Assembly (NCBI GenBank): GCA_016194975.1
Contig: JACQAM010000003.1
Coordinates: forward strand, 62,001-126,000
Direction of reading: 5' to 3'
DNA length: 64,000 nt
Source: Bacteroidota bacterium
Lineage (GTDB): Bacteria; Bacteroidota; Bacteroidia; Palsa-965
Of the stretch, positions 45,848-55,400 are shown one piece after another. Each line of letters opens with the position of its first letter. Position 1 is the first letter of the stretch. The position numbers were made by a program, and so were the translations under genes. Below the pieces are notes generated by a model. The model saw only the letters and a program-made list of their open reading frames with translations. It did not search any database and had not been told where the DNA came from.

Positions 45848-46119
45848 GGCTTTTCATTTTACAATTAAAATTTTTCAAATTCATTAACGATATGATTCTT
45901 ACAAATAATAGAAGTGCAGCAAAGGAATTCTCTTTTTTCCGGATCGCCAAGGATGTTAGTAACTTTTATTCGCCGGAAGAAAACTCCCGCAACAAATCAC
46001 AAAACCCAATACCTCAATACCACATTAACTCATAACCCATAACTCACAACCCATAACCCAATTCCCCATTGGTACAGATTTTGTTATCTTTATCTCCACA
46101 CCACAAACACACCCTATTC

Positions 46120-46623
46120 ATGAAAAAAGTTTACGCCGGAATCACCGGGATTCTTTTTGCTTTCGCAGCATTCGCGCAGACCTCCGGCGGAACTACCACT
46201 GCAAGCAAGGGCACAGCCACCACAACCACAACTACTACTTCTACCGGGGCCGGCTCTGCAGCGCCTTCCAATTGCTACACGAAGTGGGAACAGAAATTCG
46301 AAGAACGCGGAGCAGAAGATGTGAAAGACGGAGTTTATGACGATGTGATCATCAGCGTGCGCAGCGGGCCCGATGCACAATGCTACACAGGAAGAGTGGA
46401 AGTGAAAGAAGGAAAAATAATTTCAATGGAACGCAAACTCCAGGACGGCACTTACGAAACTTACAAACCGAAATTGAAATATGATGTGCCGATGACCATC
46501 ACCAACGGAGTTTCTGCAACACTGCTCACCAAAGAGGACGATCTCATAAATGTGATCTTTCCGAAATCACTCAAACCGAAAAAAGTGGGCTACTCTACTG
46601 CCCCTGAACCACCGGAAGATTAA
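46120..46623 (+). CDS. Small secreted protein, unknown function
   Basis: 167 residues from the ATG at 46120. Signal peptide (KVYAGITGILFAFAAFAQ), a Thr/Ser/Ala-rich low-complexity linker (about 20-50), then a compact domain with two cysteines (NCYTKWEQKFEERGAEDVKDGVYDDVIIS ... QCYTGRVEVKEGKII). No family recognised. The T-rich linker suggests O-glycosylation, as known for Bacteroidota secreted proteins, but the D-S/T motifs were not checked one by one. Confidence 0.7.
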   Translation: MKKVYAGITGILFAFAAFAQTSGGTTTASKGTATTTTTTTSTGAGSAAPSNCYTKWEQKFEERGAEDVKDGVYDDVIISVRSGPDAQCYTGRVEVKEGKIISMERKLQDGTYETYKPKLKYDVPMTITNGVSATLLTKEDDLINVIFPKSLKPKKVGYSTAPEPPED

Positions 46624-46635
46624 TTCGATAATAAA

Positions 46636-46686
46636 TAATGCATAATTAAATTTCATTCCTCATTATTCATTATTCATTATGCATTA
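46636..46686. repeat. AT-rich inverted repeat
   Basis: TAATGCATAAT (46636-46646) inverted at 46676-46686, with CATTATTCATTATTCATT direct repeats between. The right arm covers the stop codon of the downstream convergent gene. Confidence 0.5.
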
Positions 46687-47295
46687 CCGGGAATTATTTA
46701 CCGAATAATAAATCGCATCCATTCTTCCCTTCTTCATCACCGCGCTGTCTTCCATCACCACTATTTCGAAATTTTTGTCCGGCTTCCGGTTTTTATCCAC
46801 GAACGGAATATGTTGTTTCGTGTGATCGGGATAAAAAATAAAAAGATTCTTCTTCATCATTTTCTGCACATACAACGCTTCTTCATTCAGCAGAATTCTT
46901 CCGTACTCATCGAACCGGAAATAAACCGTATCAGCCGTACTTCGCGCATTCATCGGCGCATTCTTGTCCGTATTAAAATGTATTTGCAAAGTTCCATGGT
47001 AACCCGGCTCCATCACAAAAATAAAAACCGGCTGCCTGTATTCTTCGCGCTGGTTAATGATGTACAACACCGGCGCAAGCACGATGGCCACCTGCAGGAT
47101 CACATCCAGTTCCCATGGCATCGTAATCTTCGAGAGAACGAATGAACAGAAAATGAAACCAGCCGCACAAGCCGGAAATAAATACCAGAAATGAGCCATC
47201 TCCATTTTTCCCAAACGATGATAACCGTACGAAGCCGCAAAAACAAAGAGCACCGCATACGCAACTAAGGAAAGAGGATATTTGTAAAACTTCAT
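46684..47295 (-). CDS. Membrane protein of unknown function with four N-terminal TM helices
   Basis: 203 residues: four hydrophobic helices (about 8-24, 33-56, 60-72 and 75-92), then a soluble C-terminal half (REEYRQPVFIFVMEPGYHGTLQIHF ... RNSR) rich in beta-strand-like sequence, probably periplasmic or cytoplasmic. No motif recognised. No clear promoter; inverted repeats flank both ends of the gene. Confidence 0.65.
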   Translation of the reverse strand: MKFYKYPLSLVAYAVLFVFAASYGYHRLGKMEMAHFWYLFPACAAGFIFCSFVLSKITMPWELDVILQVAIVLAPVLYIINQREEYRQPVFIFVMEPGYHGTLQIHFNTDKNAPMNARSTADTVYFRFDEYGRILLNEEALYVQKMMKKNLFIFYPDHTKQHIPFVDKNRKPDKNFEIVVMEDSAVMKKGRMDAIYYSVNNSR

Positions 47296-47312
47296 GGGAG
47301 CTGGTGGTTATT

Positions 47313-47368
47313 GGTTGGTGGTTGGGAGTAAAATAATCCGGAGAGCACGCAGCCACCTACTACCAACC
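47313..47368. repeat. Imperfect inverted repeat between purS and membrane gene
   Basis: GGTTGGTGGTTGG (from 47313) and its imperfect inverse CCACCTACTACCAACC (47353-47368), the latter reaching the purS stop codon. Confidence 0.5.
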
Positions 47369-47622
47369 TACTTCAGTTCATCAATCTCAAATTCATAAAA
47401 CTCCATGATCTGGTTCGACAGTAATTTTTTGCACGCTTCATCCACTTTTGTTTTCGCTGCATTTTTATCACTTGCTTCAACTTCCAGGGTAATGTGTTTT
47501 CCTATTCTCACATTCTGAATTTCCGGCAACCCGAGATTTTTCATGGAACCGGTCACCGCTTTCCCCTGCGGATCAAGGAGCGCCTTCAGTGGCATAACAT
47601 CTATTTCTGCTTTAAATTTCAT
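47368..47622 (-). CDS. purS: Phosphoribosylformylglycinamidine synthase subunit PurS
   Basis: 84 residues, the small partner of PurL and PurQ in step four of purine synthesis; it bridges the glutaminase and synthetase. The sequence MKFKAEIDVMPLKALLDPQGKAVTGSMKNLGLPEIQNVRIGKHI with the late MEFYEFEIDEL matches the family end to end. Neither purL nor purQ is nearby. Confidence 0.9.
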   Translation of the reverse strand: MKFKAEIDVMPLKALLDPQGKAVTGSMKNLGLPEIQNVRIGKHITLEVEASDKNAAKTKVDEACKKLLSNQIMEFYEFEIDELK

Positions 47623-47698
47623 TGGAATAATTTACTGATTTGTGAAAGTGCAAATGTGCTAATGTTCGTTGGGAATAAGGGCGATTCGGAGCGGAACT

Positions 47699-47800
47699 TT
47701 TGTGCATTTTATCAACTGCCTTCCCGCCATCGCTATTCCCGAACGCGTTCGGGAAAGCGCTTCTGTCGGGGCTATGAATGTTGGTTCAGTGCTGCAAAAT
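47699..47800. repeat. REP-like hairpin element copy 1
   Basis: Core TCCCGC (47722) to TCGGGGCTATG (47766-47776). Inside is a perfect 20-bp palindrome at 47736-47755 centred on AACGCGTT. Flanks TGTGC...CAACT upstream and TGTTG.TTCA downstream are shared with a second copy at 59.8 kb. Confidence 0.7.
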
Positions 47801-47824
47801 CACAAATGCATCCAACTTCATTCA

Positions 47825-47947
47825 GGGCATCTCTAAAAACATAGAAATGCAAGGCGGGCAAGCCCGAAAAACCGGAATTTACTATTCGTAAATGAGGATT
47901 TTGAGGACGTAGCCCAACGCAGCAGTTCGAAGTTATTAGAGATGCCC
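47825..47947. mobile_element. MITE-like element at the pssA stop codon
   Basis: Terminal inverted repeats GGGCATCTCTAA (47825-47836) and TTAGAGATGCCC (47936-47947), extendable to 15 of 16 bp. Direct TTCA duplications lie at 47821-47824 and 47948-47951. The interior holds small hairpins (GGGC/GCCC; ATTTAC/GTAAAT) and no reading frame. The right TTCA contains the pssA stop codon (TGA on the minus strand). Confidence 0.8.
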
Positions 47948-47948
47948 T

Positions 47949-48788
47949 TCATATTTTATTTCTTCCTGCAATTATATTATTCCCCACCGACATCAGGATG
48001 TACAGCACAATGATCATTGGCAGCGCAACGAATTTCAACAACACCAGCATCACTGCACACAACAGCAGAAAAATATAACGGATCTCATTTCCCTTCCACG
48101 AAAACGATTTGAATTTTAATGCGAAGAGCGGAAGTTCAAGAATAAGAAGCAGGGACATCACCACCGTTACACCAATGAGAAACCACGGATTGAGAATTAT
48201 TCTTGTCACCAATTCCTCCATACCCAGTGTAGGGCTGACTTGCGTTTTGGTCATCAAGGCAGCTATGCTCACGTGTTGCGTTTCATATTCGTAAAGATTG
48301 CTGCGGTCAATATTCAGTATCAGCGGGAGCGAACAAATGAAAATAGAATTCGCAGGCGTAGGAAGGCCAATGAAACTTTCCGACTGGCGTGTGTCATTAT
48401 TGAATTTAGCGAGACGCAAAGCCGAAAAAATTGTAATTAAAAAAGCAATCGACGCTATCCCATGTTGTGCGAAATAATAATCATCATTTCCCCATCCCAT
48501 CGGTAATTTTCCGGAATAAAAAAGAGAAACATTTATCATTTGGAACATCACCACTCCCGGCACCACACCAAATGTTACCATATCCGCCAGTGAATCCAGA
48601 TCTTTTCCTATTGGAGAATTTATTTTTAAAGCACGCGCCACAAATCCATCGAGAAAATCAAACACACAGGCAATGCCCACGAGATACGCGCTCCACACAA
48701 GATATTCTTCGAATGCAAAAACGATCGCAAGGCATCCGCACAGGAGATTTCCCAACGTAAGTAAATTCGGAATAGAGAATAATTTCAC
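47949..48788 (-). CDS. pssA: CDP-diacylglycerol-serine O-phosphatidyltransferase
   Basis: Makes phosphatidylserine, the precursor of phosphatidylethanolamine, at the inner membrane. 279 residues from GTG 48788 (KLFSIPNLLTLGNLLCGCLAI). The CDP-alcohol phosphotransferase motif D-G-x2-A-R-x8-G-x3-D-x3-D is visible in DFLDGFVARALKINSPIGKDLDSLAD. Eight or so TM helices. The longer frame starting at TTG 48884 would translate intergenic repeat sequence and is rejected; a TATCTTTG box sits 4 bp before the GTG. A MITE begins right after the stop. Confidence 0.93.
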   Translation of the reverse strand: MKLFSIPNLLTLGNLLCGCLAIVFAFEEYLVWSAYLVGIACVFDFLDGFVARALKINSPIGKDLDSLADMVTFGVVPGVVMFQMINVSLFYSGKLPMGWGNDDYYFAQHGIASIAFLITIFSALRLAKFNNDTRQSESFIGLPTPANSIFICSLPLILNIDRSNLYEYETQHVSIAALMTKTQVSPTLGMEELVTRIILNPWFLIGVTVVMSLLLILELPLFALKFKSFSWKGNEIRYIFLLLCAVMLVLLKFVALPMIIVLYILMSVGNNIIAGRNKI

Positions 48789-48792
48789 TTCG

Positions 48793-48800
48793 CAAAGATA
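48793..48800 (-). promoter_or_regulatory. TAnnTTTG promoter box for pssA
   Basis: Minus strand TATCTTTG, 4 bp before the GTG start, implying a leaderless message and fixing the start codon. Confidence 0.65.
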
Positions 48801-48818
48801 ATGGTTGGTCATCGGTTC

Positions 48819-48885
48819 GTTGGTCGTTGGTGGCCGATATTTCATCTTAATTTTATTGAGCGACCTATGACTTCCAACGACCAAC
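48819..48885. repeat. Inverted repeat between pssA and MBOAT gene
   Basis: GTTGGTCGTTGG (48819-48830) and its inverse CCAACGACCAAC (48874-48885). Degenerate copies of the same phrase (TGGTTGGTCATCGG) sit beside it. Confidence 0.6.
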
Positions 48886-48889
48886 CACC

Positions 48890-48897
48890 TACTTTTA
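48890..48897 (+). promoter_or_regulatory. Possible promoter box for MBOAT gene
   Basis: TACTTTTA, one base off TAnnTTTG, 4 bp before the GTG at 48902, the same spacing as pssA and lnt. Confidence 0.35.
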
Positions 48898-48901
48898 CAA
48901 C

Positions 48902-50341
48902 GTGTTATTCAATTCCATTCACTTTCTCATTTTCCTCCCAGTAGTTTTCATTCTCTACTGGATCATTCCGCACAAGTGGAGATGGATGCTGCTGCTCATA
49001 GCGAGTTATTATTTCTACATGAGCTGGAATCCCTGGTTTGGAATTCTTCTCGCCGCTACTTCCTGCATCGATTGGTTCGTTGGGAAAAAAATTCAAGATT
49101 CAGGATTCAGGATTCAGGAAAAATCCCGAATAAGGAAAGGAAAATCATGGCTGCTATTAAGCATCATCACCAACATCGGCTGCCTCGCCGCATTCAAATA
49201 TTCTGCTTTCGCTTATAACACCTTTTCTTTTTTATCGGCATCTGTCAATGGAAAACAACCGCATTACATTGAAGCATTCATCATTCCCATCGGACTTTCC
49301 TTCTACGTTTTTCATTCCATGAGTTATGTCATCGATGTGTATCGCGGAAAAATTCCTGCAGAAAAAAACCTGGGCATCTTCGCAGTCTTCGTTTCTTTTT
49401 TCCCGCAGCTCGTAGCCGGCCCTGTTGCGCGCTTCGGCGATCTCGGCGTGCAATTTCATTCGGAGAAAAAATTAGTTCACGAAAATTTAGTCGAAGCGGT
49501 ACGGCTCATGACATGGGGATTTTTTAAAAAAATTGTAATTGCCGACCGGTTACATGATCTTGTTACTCCGGTTTTCAACGATCCTCATTCTTATTCCGGA
49601 AGTTCTCTTTTCATTATTTCATTTTTCTTTGCCGTGCAGATCTATTGCGATTTCTCGGGTTATTCTGACATCGCAAAAGGAACAGCAAAACTTTTCGGAT
49701 TCGACCTCGTCACCAATTTCAACCGGCCGCTGCTCTCCACTTCTCTTCACGGATTCTGGAAACGGAATCACATCAGCATGACCACCTGGTTCCGCGATTA
49801 CCTCTACATTCCACTTGGCGGCAACCGCGTTTCTACTTCGAGAAATTACCTGAATATTTTTCTCACGTTCCTCATCAGCGGGTTGTGGCACGGCGCCAAC
49901 TGTACCTTCGTGCTCTGGGGCGCTCTCTATGGAATAATTTACCTGCTCGAAATTCCGTTCATGAAATTTTCTCCCGGGAAAAAAATAAAATTTCCCGCGT
50001 GGATCTATCTCATCACCATTCATTCACTCATCATGATCGCATTCCGTGCAAATTCCATTGGAGATATGGGCATCTTCTATTCGAAAATATTTTCTTCCGA
50101 CTGGAACCTGCACACTTCGTGGCTGGCATTGTGCACGAAATTCGAAACCTTCCCTTTGCTTATTGCTGTCTTTGCCATCGCTTTCCTTTTCATCAAAGAA
50201 ATTCACGAGGAATTCTTCTTCACAAATTCCGGATCACTTTATAAAATGCACATTCGCCCGTGGATCTATGTTATTCTGTTCACAGGAATTTTTGCGATCG
50301 GGCAATTCAATGCAAATGAATTTATTTATTTCCATTTTTAA
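48902..50341 (+). CDS. MBOAT-family membrane-bound O-acyltransferase (AlgI/DltB-like)
   Basis: 479 residues, GTG start. Transfers acyl groups from inside to an extracytoplasmic acceptor. About ten TM helices; typical motifs are SFYVFHSMSYVIDVYRGK, QLVAGPVARFGDL, DFSGYSDIAKGTAKLFG, NFNRPLLSTSLHGFWKRNHISMTTWFRDYLYIPLGGN, and the catalytic-histidine segment ISGLWHGANCTFVLWG. A charged insert near residue 65 (KKIQDSGFRIQEKSRIRKGKS) is encoded by a 7-bp tandem repeat and its flanks. The next gene is the SGNH-like partner often found with such acyltransferases. Confidence 0.92.
   Translation: MLFNSIHFLIFLPVVFILYWIIPHKWRWMLLLIASYYFYMSWNPWFGILLAATSCIDWFVGKKIQDSGFRIQEKSRIRKGKSWLLLSIITNIGCLAAFKYSAFAYNTFSFLSASVNGKQPHYIEAFIIPIGLSFYVFHSMSYVIDVYRGKIPAEKNLGIFAVFVSFFPQLVAGPVARFGDLGVQFHSEKKLVHENLVEAVRLMTWGFFKKIVIADRLHDLVTPVFNDPHSYSGSSLFIISFFFAVQIYCDFSGYSDIAKGTAKLFGFDLVTNFNRPLLSTSLHGFWKRNHISMTTWFRDYLYIPLGGNRVSTSRNYLNIFLTFLISGLWHGANCTFVLWGALYGIIYLLEIPFMKFSPGKKIKFPAWIYLITIHSLIMIAFRANSIGDMGIFYSKIFSSDWNLHTSWLALCTKFETFPLLIAVFAIAFLFIKEIHEEFFFTNSGSLYKMHIRPWIYVILFTGIFAIGQFNANEFIYFHF
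49097..49117 (+). repeat. Three tandem GATTCAG units within MBOAT coding sequence
   Basis: Exact 7-bp unit three times. A copy-number change by one or two would shift the reading frame, so the tract could permit phase variation. Confidence 0.75.
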
Positions 50342-50366
50342 CTGACAACTGAAACTGACAACTGAA
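50341..50366 (+). repeat. 13-bp tandem duplication filling the MBOAT-SGNH spacer
   Basis: ACTGACAACTGAA occurs twice back to back, from the MBOAT stop codon to the base before the next ATG. Confidence 0.8.
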
Positions 50367-51302
50367 ATGAAGCGTTCACTCCTGTATATCTTTTCTGCTA
50401 TTCTCCTATCTTATGCTGTACGGGAAATAGAATATATCGGCATACGCATGAACACACGCGGGCAATTCGAAAAATATAACCGACTGTTCCTCCAGAAAAA
50501 TAATTACAATGTGCTCATCATCGGTTCTTCGAGGGCAGAATCGCATTTCCGTCCCGACATTATCAGCGATTCCACTCATCTCACTGTTTACAATGCAGGA
50601 TTGCTCGGCGCCACCATGCCTTTCATAGAAGGAGCGCTCGATGCATATCTCGAAAAAAGTTCGCCGCCAAAATTTGTCATCCTGAATATGGATTATCACA
50701 TGTTCGACGCGCCCGACGATTCCATTCCGAATTTTCCCTCTTATTTCCCCTATTTGTCCAACCCTGCACTTTACAAAGATTTCTCGGCGAGCGATCCGCG
50801 TTTCACTGCGTTCAGGTATTTTCCGTTTTACAGTCTTCCCTATATGGGAACGCAATACCTCGACAATTCACTGCGTGGTTTTTTCAACCAGCCCTCGAAA
50901 TACGATACCACTTTTCACGATGGTTATTCTCCCATACCGGTAACGTACAAAGGAGATCTCGATACCATGTCGGTTATTCCAACGGTCATTTCTTTCAAAT
51001 CATCTTCGTGGAAATGTCTCGAGCGCATTATTCAAACCTGCAAAGCGAAGAATATTAAACTGATCTTCGTTTATTCGCCGCTTTACTATCGCCTTTCGAA
51101 TTCGATTACCAATGAAAAACAACTGATCGCTCATCTTGATTCGATCGCCACTGCATCCGGTATTAAAACATTCGATTACCACCTTTCGCCTCCTTGTTAC
51201 GATAAAACCAATTTTACCGACCTGCATCATCTTTCCCGCTATGGATCGCTTCGTTTTTCACAGCAATTTTCGCACGATCTGGCGCAATATATCCGGCCCT
51301 GA
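50367..51302 (+). CDS. SGNH-like / DltD-like acyltransferase partner protein
   Basis: 311 residues with an N-terminal membrane anchor (about 5-22). SGNH-type blocks: GSSRAESHF (nucleophile Ser, about 54), NAGLLGATM (Gly block), NMDYHMFD, and the late FTDLHHLSRYGSLRFS carrying Asp and His. Such proteins take the acyl group from an MBOAT enzyme and pass it to a polysaccharide or other envelope polymer. It follows the MBOAT gene with only a 13-bp tandem repeat between them. Confidence 0.8.
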   Translation: MKRSLLYIFSAILLSYAVREIEYIGIRMNTRGQFEKYNRLFLQKNNYNVLIIGSSRAESHFRPDIISDSTHLTVYNAGLLGATMPFIEGALDAYLEKSSPPKFVILNMDYHMFDAPDDSIPNFPSYFPYLSNPALYKDFSASDPRFTAFRYFPFYSLPYMGTQYLDNSLRGFFNQPSKYDTTFHDGYSPIPVTYKGDLDTMSVIPTVISFKSSSWKCLERIIQTCKAKNIKLIFVYSPLYYRLSNSITNEKQLIAHLDSIATASGIKTFDYHLSPPCYDKTNFTDLHHLSRYGSLRFSQQFSHDLAQYIRP

Positions 51303-51354
51303 ATCGTTATTGCAGAGGTCAAACAATTCCCGTAAATTTATATTCAGTAATCTC

Positions 51355-52434
51355 ATGCGAAAAACCCTTCTCTTTTCCTTCCTGGTTTCTATCGGTTTCA
51401 ATGCCTTTGCACAGGCGCCGAAATACAGCAATGAATTTCTCGCTATAGGTGTGGGCGCGCGATCGCTCGCGATGTCGAATGCGAGTGTTGCGAGTGTAAA
51501 TGATGTAACGGCGGGTTACTGGAATCCGGCGGGACTCATGGGCATGCAAACAAATCTGCAGATCGGTTTGCAGCACGCCGAATATTTTGCTTCTATTGCC
51601 AAATATGATTACGGTGCATTTGCACACAAACTCGATTCGAGCAGCGCTATCGGTTTCAGCGTTCTTCGTTTTGCAGTAGATGATATTCCGAATACGACAC
51701 AACTCATTGATGCCGGAGGAAATATTGATTACGACCGCATCACTAAATTTTCCGCGCAGGATTATGCATTTCTTTTTTCCTACGCACGCAAGGGCCCGAT
51801 CGCAGGATTGAATTATGGCGCGAACGTAAAAATTATAAGGAGAAAGATCGGCGATTTTGCCGGCGCATGGGGATTCGGAATTGATGCAGGCGCGCAATAC
51901 GACTGGAGGGGAATTCGCTTCGGCGCCGTGGTGCGTGATGTAACTTCCACTTTCAATGCGTGGAGTTTCAATCTCAGCCAGGATATGCAGGATGTTTTTC
52001 TTGCAACAGGAAATGCAATTCCGCAGAACGGACTGGAACTTACTTTACCGCGACTCATTATGGGCGCTGCGAAAAAAGTGGACGTTGGTAAATCGAAAAA
52101 ATTCTCTGTAGGTGGCGAAATAGATTTCATCAATACGTTCGACGGAAGAAGAAATGTTCCTGTGCGCGCGGGAAGCTGGAGCATGGAACCCTGCCTGGGG
52201 ATAGAAGCCGGTTTTAAAAATATTATTTTTCTGCGCGGTGGTGTCGGAAATATTCAGCGCGCAAAAGATGTTTTCGGAAAAGATGTGACCACGTTCCAGC
52301 CGAATTTCGGAGTGGGAATTCACCTTAAAAAAATAACCATTGACTACGCATTCACTGATATCGGCGATCAGTCGGTAGCGTTGTACTCGAATATCTTCTC
52401 CCTGAAATTCGATCTCGATAAAAAAATGCATTGA
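51355..52434 (+). CDS. PorV-family outer-membrane protein (PorV2-like)
   Basis: 359 residues from the ATG at 51355, giving signal peptide RKTLLFSFLVSIGFNAFAQ. Family opening EFLAIGVGARSLAMSNASVASVNDVTAGYWNPAGLMGM, then a FadL-type barrel ending SLKFDLDKKMH. The frame extends far upstream over the previous gene but without signal features. PorV receives T9SS cargo and forms the attachment complex with the PorU sortase; the very next gene is a PorU-like peptidase, which supports that role. Confidence 0.86.
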   Translation: MRKTLLFSFLVSIGFNAFAQAPKYSNEFLAIGVGARSLAMSNASVASVNDVTAGYWNPAGLMGMQTNLQIGLQHAEYFASIAKYDYGAFAHKLDSSSAIGFSVLRFAVDDIPNTTQLIDAGGNIDYDRITKFSAQDYAFLFSYARKGPIAGLNYGANVKIIRRKIGDFAGAWGFGIDAGAQYDWRGIRFGAVVRDVTSTFNAWSFNLSQDMQDVFLATGNAIPQNGLELTLPRLIMGAAKKVDVGKSKKFSVGGEIDFINTFDGRRNVPVRAGSWSMEPCLGIEAGFKNIIFLRGGVGNIQRAKDVFGKDVTTFQPNFGVGIHLKKITIDYAFTDIGDQSVALYSNIFSLKFDLDKKMH

Positions 52435-52486
52435 TCCTTTGCGGCATTTCTCCCTGCCGCATGCTTAACATTATGAATAACCCTGC

Positions 52487-55400
52487 ATGAAGCGACTTTA
52501 CTTTACACTTTTCATTTTGCTTTTTTCTGTTTGCAGCGTTTCCGCACAGACGTATGGAAATGAGTGGATCAACTATTCGCAAAAATATCTCAAAGTAAAA
52601 ATAGTGTGGGATGGAATTTACCGCATTGATTCCACCACCATGGCGAATGCAGTAGCAGCAACAGGAAATTCACTTGCTGCAATTGATCCCAGGAATTTCC
52701 AGGTTTTTTACAATGGAACGGAACAATACATCTGGGTGGAAGGTGACACTGACGGCGTTTTCAATTCCGGTGATTATCTGGAATTTTTCGGAAAAAGAAA
52801 TGACGGAACAAACGATACTTCCATTTACGGCGGAGCTTCAAACCAGCTCGACCCGTTTTACAGTTTGTATAACGACACTTCTGTTTATTTCATCACGTGG
52901 AATTCTTCCATCACTAATCGCCGTTTTACTGCGCCGGTCGATACCAATTTCAGTGCATATACTCCTTCCAACTATTTCACCGACGAAGAAATTTATGCAG
53001 GAAATTCAGAATACCTCGATGGCGTTGAAGATCCGAATGGAGTGACCGATCCGCTTTTTCTGGATGGTGAGGGGTATTATAACACAACTTTCTATTATGG
53101 CCAGTCGGCAGCCATTCCGCTCAACTCGCAACATGCGTGGAACCTCGGCCCCAATGCAACTGTAGAAATGAAGGTCGGCTCTGCTTCCAATGACTGGTCC
53201 ACTCCGAACGACAATGAATTGCAGATAAATTTTCCGGCGCTCGGTTCTCCGTTCGATACGGTTTACGATGGTTATTCTGTCTGGAAAAAATATTTTTCAT
53301 TCAATCCGTCCACGTTGTCTTCCAGCACAACCAACTTTACAGTGAGCAGCATCAACAGTGTTGCCTCTGTTTCTTCGGGACGTACAGGAGTTGCTTACGT
53401 GGATCTGAAATATCCGCACACGTTCGATATGGAAGGAAGAATTATTTTCGAAGGGTTTTTGCCGGATAATATGAGCGGGCCGAAAGCGCTCGTTCCGATG
53501 ACCAACATGGGCGGATCGGGAACCGTTCGTTTTTACGATCTGTTCAATCACCAGCGCATTGACGCTGTAAATAATTCCGGCACTTATTCTGTTCTCGTGG
53601 CCAATGGAAACGGCAGTGAAAAACCATTTGTAGCTGCCCCAAATTCCGGCGCTGTTTTTATTTCTTCGATTACTGCTGTGAATGGAAACGGAAGTTTTGT
53701 GGATTATTCGCTCAGCGCCGCCGATTCTGTTTACATTATCATCACGAACTATTCCTTGTGGAATGCAGCCGATCAGTACCGCACGTATCGCGCGGGTGCA
53801 GGCGGTGCGCACAACGTGGTGATGGCAAATGTGAGTGATCTTTATGATCAGTTCGGTTATGGAGTTGCCGGTTCTCCATTGGGAATGCGCCGCTTCTGCG
53901 ATTTTCTCATTCACAATTATCCGAGTCCGCCCCAGGATCTTCTGCTCATCGGGAAATCCATGTCGATGGAAATACAACGCATCAACGGATATTTTCAGCA
54001 GAGTCTTGTTCCCACTTTCGGATATCCGTCGAGTGATAATATGATCACGGCCGGTTTGAACGGAACACGATACGAACCTGCGATCGCCACCGGCAGAATT
54101 GCCGCACGAGATTCTGCTTCGGTGAATATGTACCTGCAGAAAGTGATCCAGTATGAAAGCAATACGCCTGCCGACTGGATGAAATATGTTTTGCATTTCG
54201 GAGGAGGAACAACAACCGGGGAACAACAACAGTTCGCAACTTATCTTGCAGCGTATGCCGACACGATCACTGATACTTTGTTCGGTGGAATTGTGCAGAC
54301 CTATCTGAAAACTTCCACTGCACCAATACAAATCAACCAGTCCGATACACTTCGTCAGCGCATTGAAGACGGCGTTTCCATCATGACATTTTTCGGCCAC
54401 GCATCCGGCACCGGTTTCGATCAGAGCATTGATGATCCATCCACTTACAACAACAATGGAAAATATCCGCTCGTGATCGCGAACAGTTGTTTCGCAGGAG
54501 ATATTCATCAACCCACAATAAGTTCGAGTGAAGCATTTACTTTTCTCGACCACAAAGGAACCATCGGTTACATTGCCACGGTGAGTATTGGCATTTCTAC
54601 ATTTCTCGATGTGTACTCACGCAGATTATACGAAGCCATTGGTAAAACAGAGTATGGACAGCCCATTGGAAAATGTATGCAGTGGACGGTAAACAATGCG
54701 GAGAATAATTACACCGATGGAGTTTCATTGCGCACCACTTTACTCAACATGACTTTGCAGGGAGATCCTGCTGTCGTGATCAATTCATTTCCGAAACCCG
54801 ATTATGAAATTACGAATGCCAACGTGTGGTTCGATCAGCTCACACAACCCGATTCTGTTTACGTGTATGCACAGATCACCAACATTGGCCGCGCTATCAA
54901 TGATTCTTTCATCGTGGAAATGAAACGCCGTTTTCCCAATGGAGATACGGTTTCTTATTTTCAGCAAATAGCAGCGCCTAAATTCCGCGATACGATCATG
55001 TTCCGGATTCCCGTTGACAATTCACGCGGCGTAGGATTGAACACAATAAAGATCACCGTCGATTTCTTCGGACACATTGATGAAATGCGTGAAGACAACA
55101 ACACTACAATTCCCGATGTGGATCTGCTCATTCACGGAAGTGCAATTCTCCCTGTGTATCCTTATGAATTCGCAGTTGTTCCCTCGGATACGATCACTTT
55201 AAAAGCATGCTCTGTAAATCCGCTGGAGCCACTTACCACTTATCGTTTTGAGCTTGACACCACCGATCTTTTCAATTCTCTCTTCAAACAATCTTATACC
55301 GTGACGGCAAGAGGCGGCGTGATCAGTTGGCAACAACCGAATCTTTTTTCATTCTCCCCTGCAACAGACAGCGTGGTTTATTTCTGGAGAGTGAGTCCCG

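Noticed and set aside
47825-47947. Small gene inside the MITE
   Set aside because: No frame with a plausible start and length; the signal is explained by terminal inverted repeats and target duplication.
48789-48884. Longer PssA with TTG start
   Set aside because: The extra residues translate intergenic repeat sequence; the family N-terminus begins at GTG 48788, directly after a promoter box.
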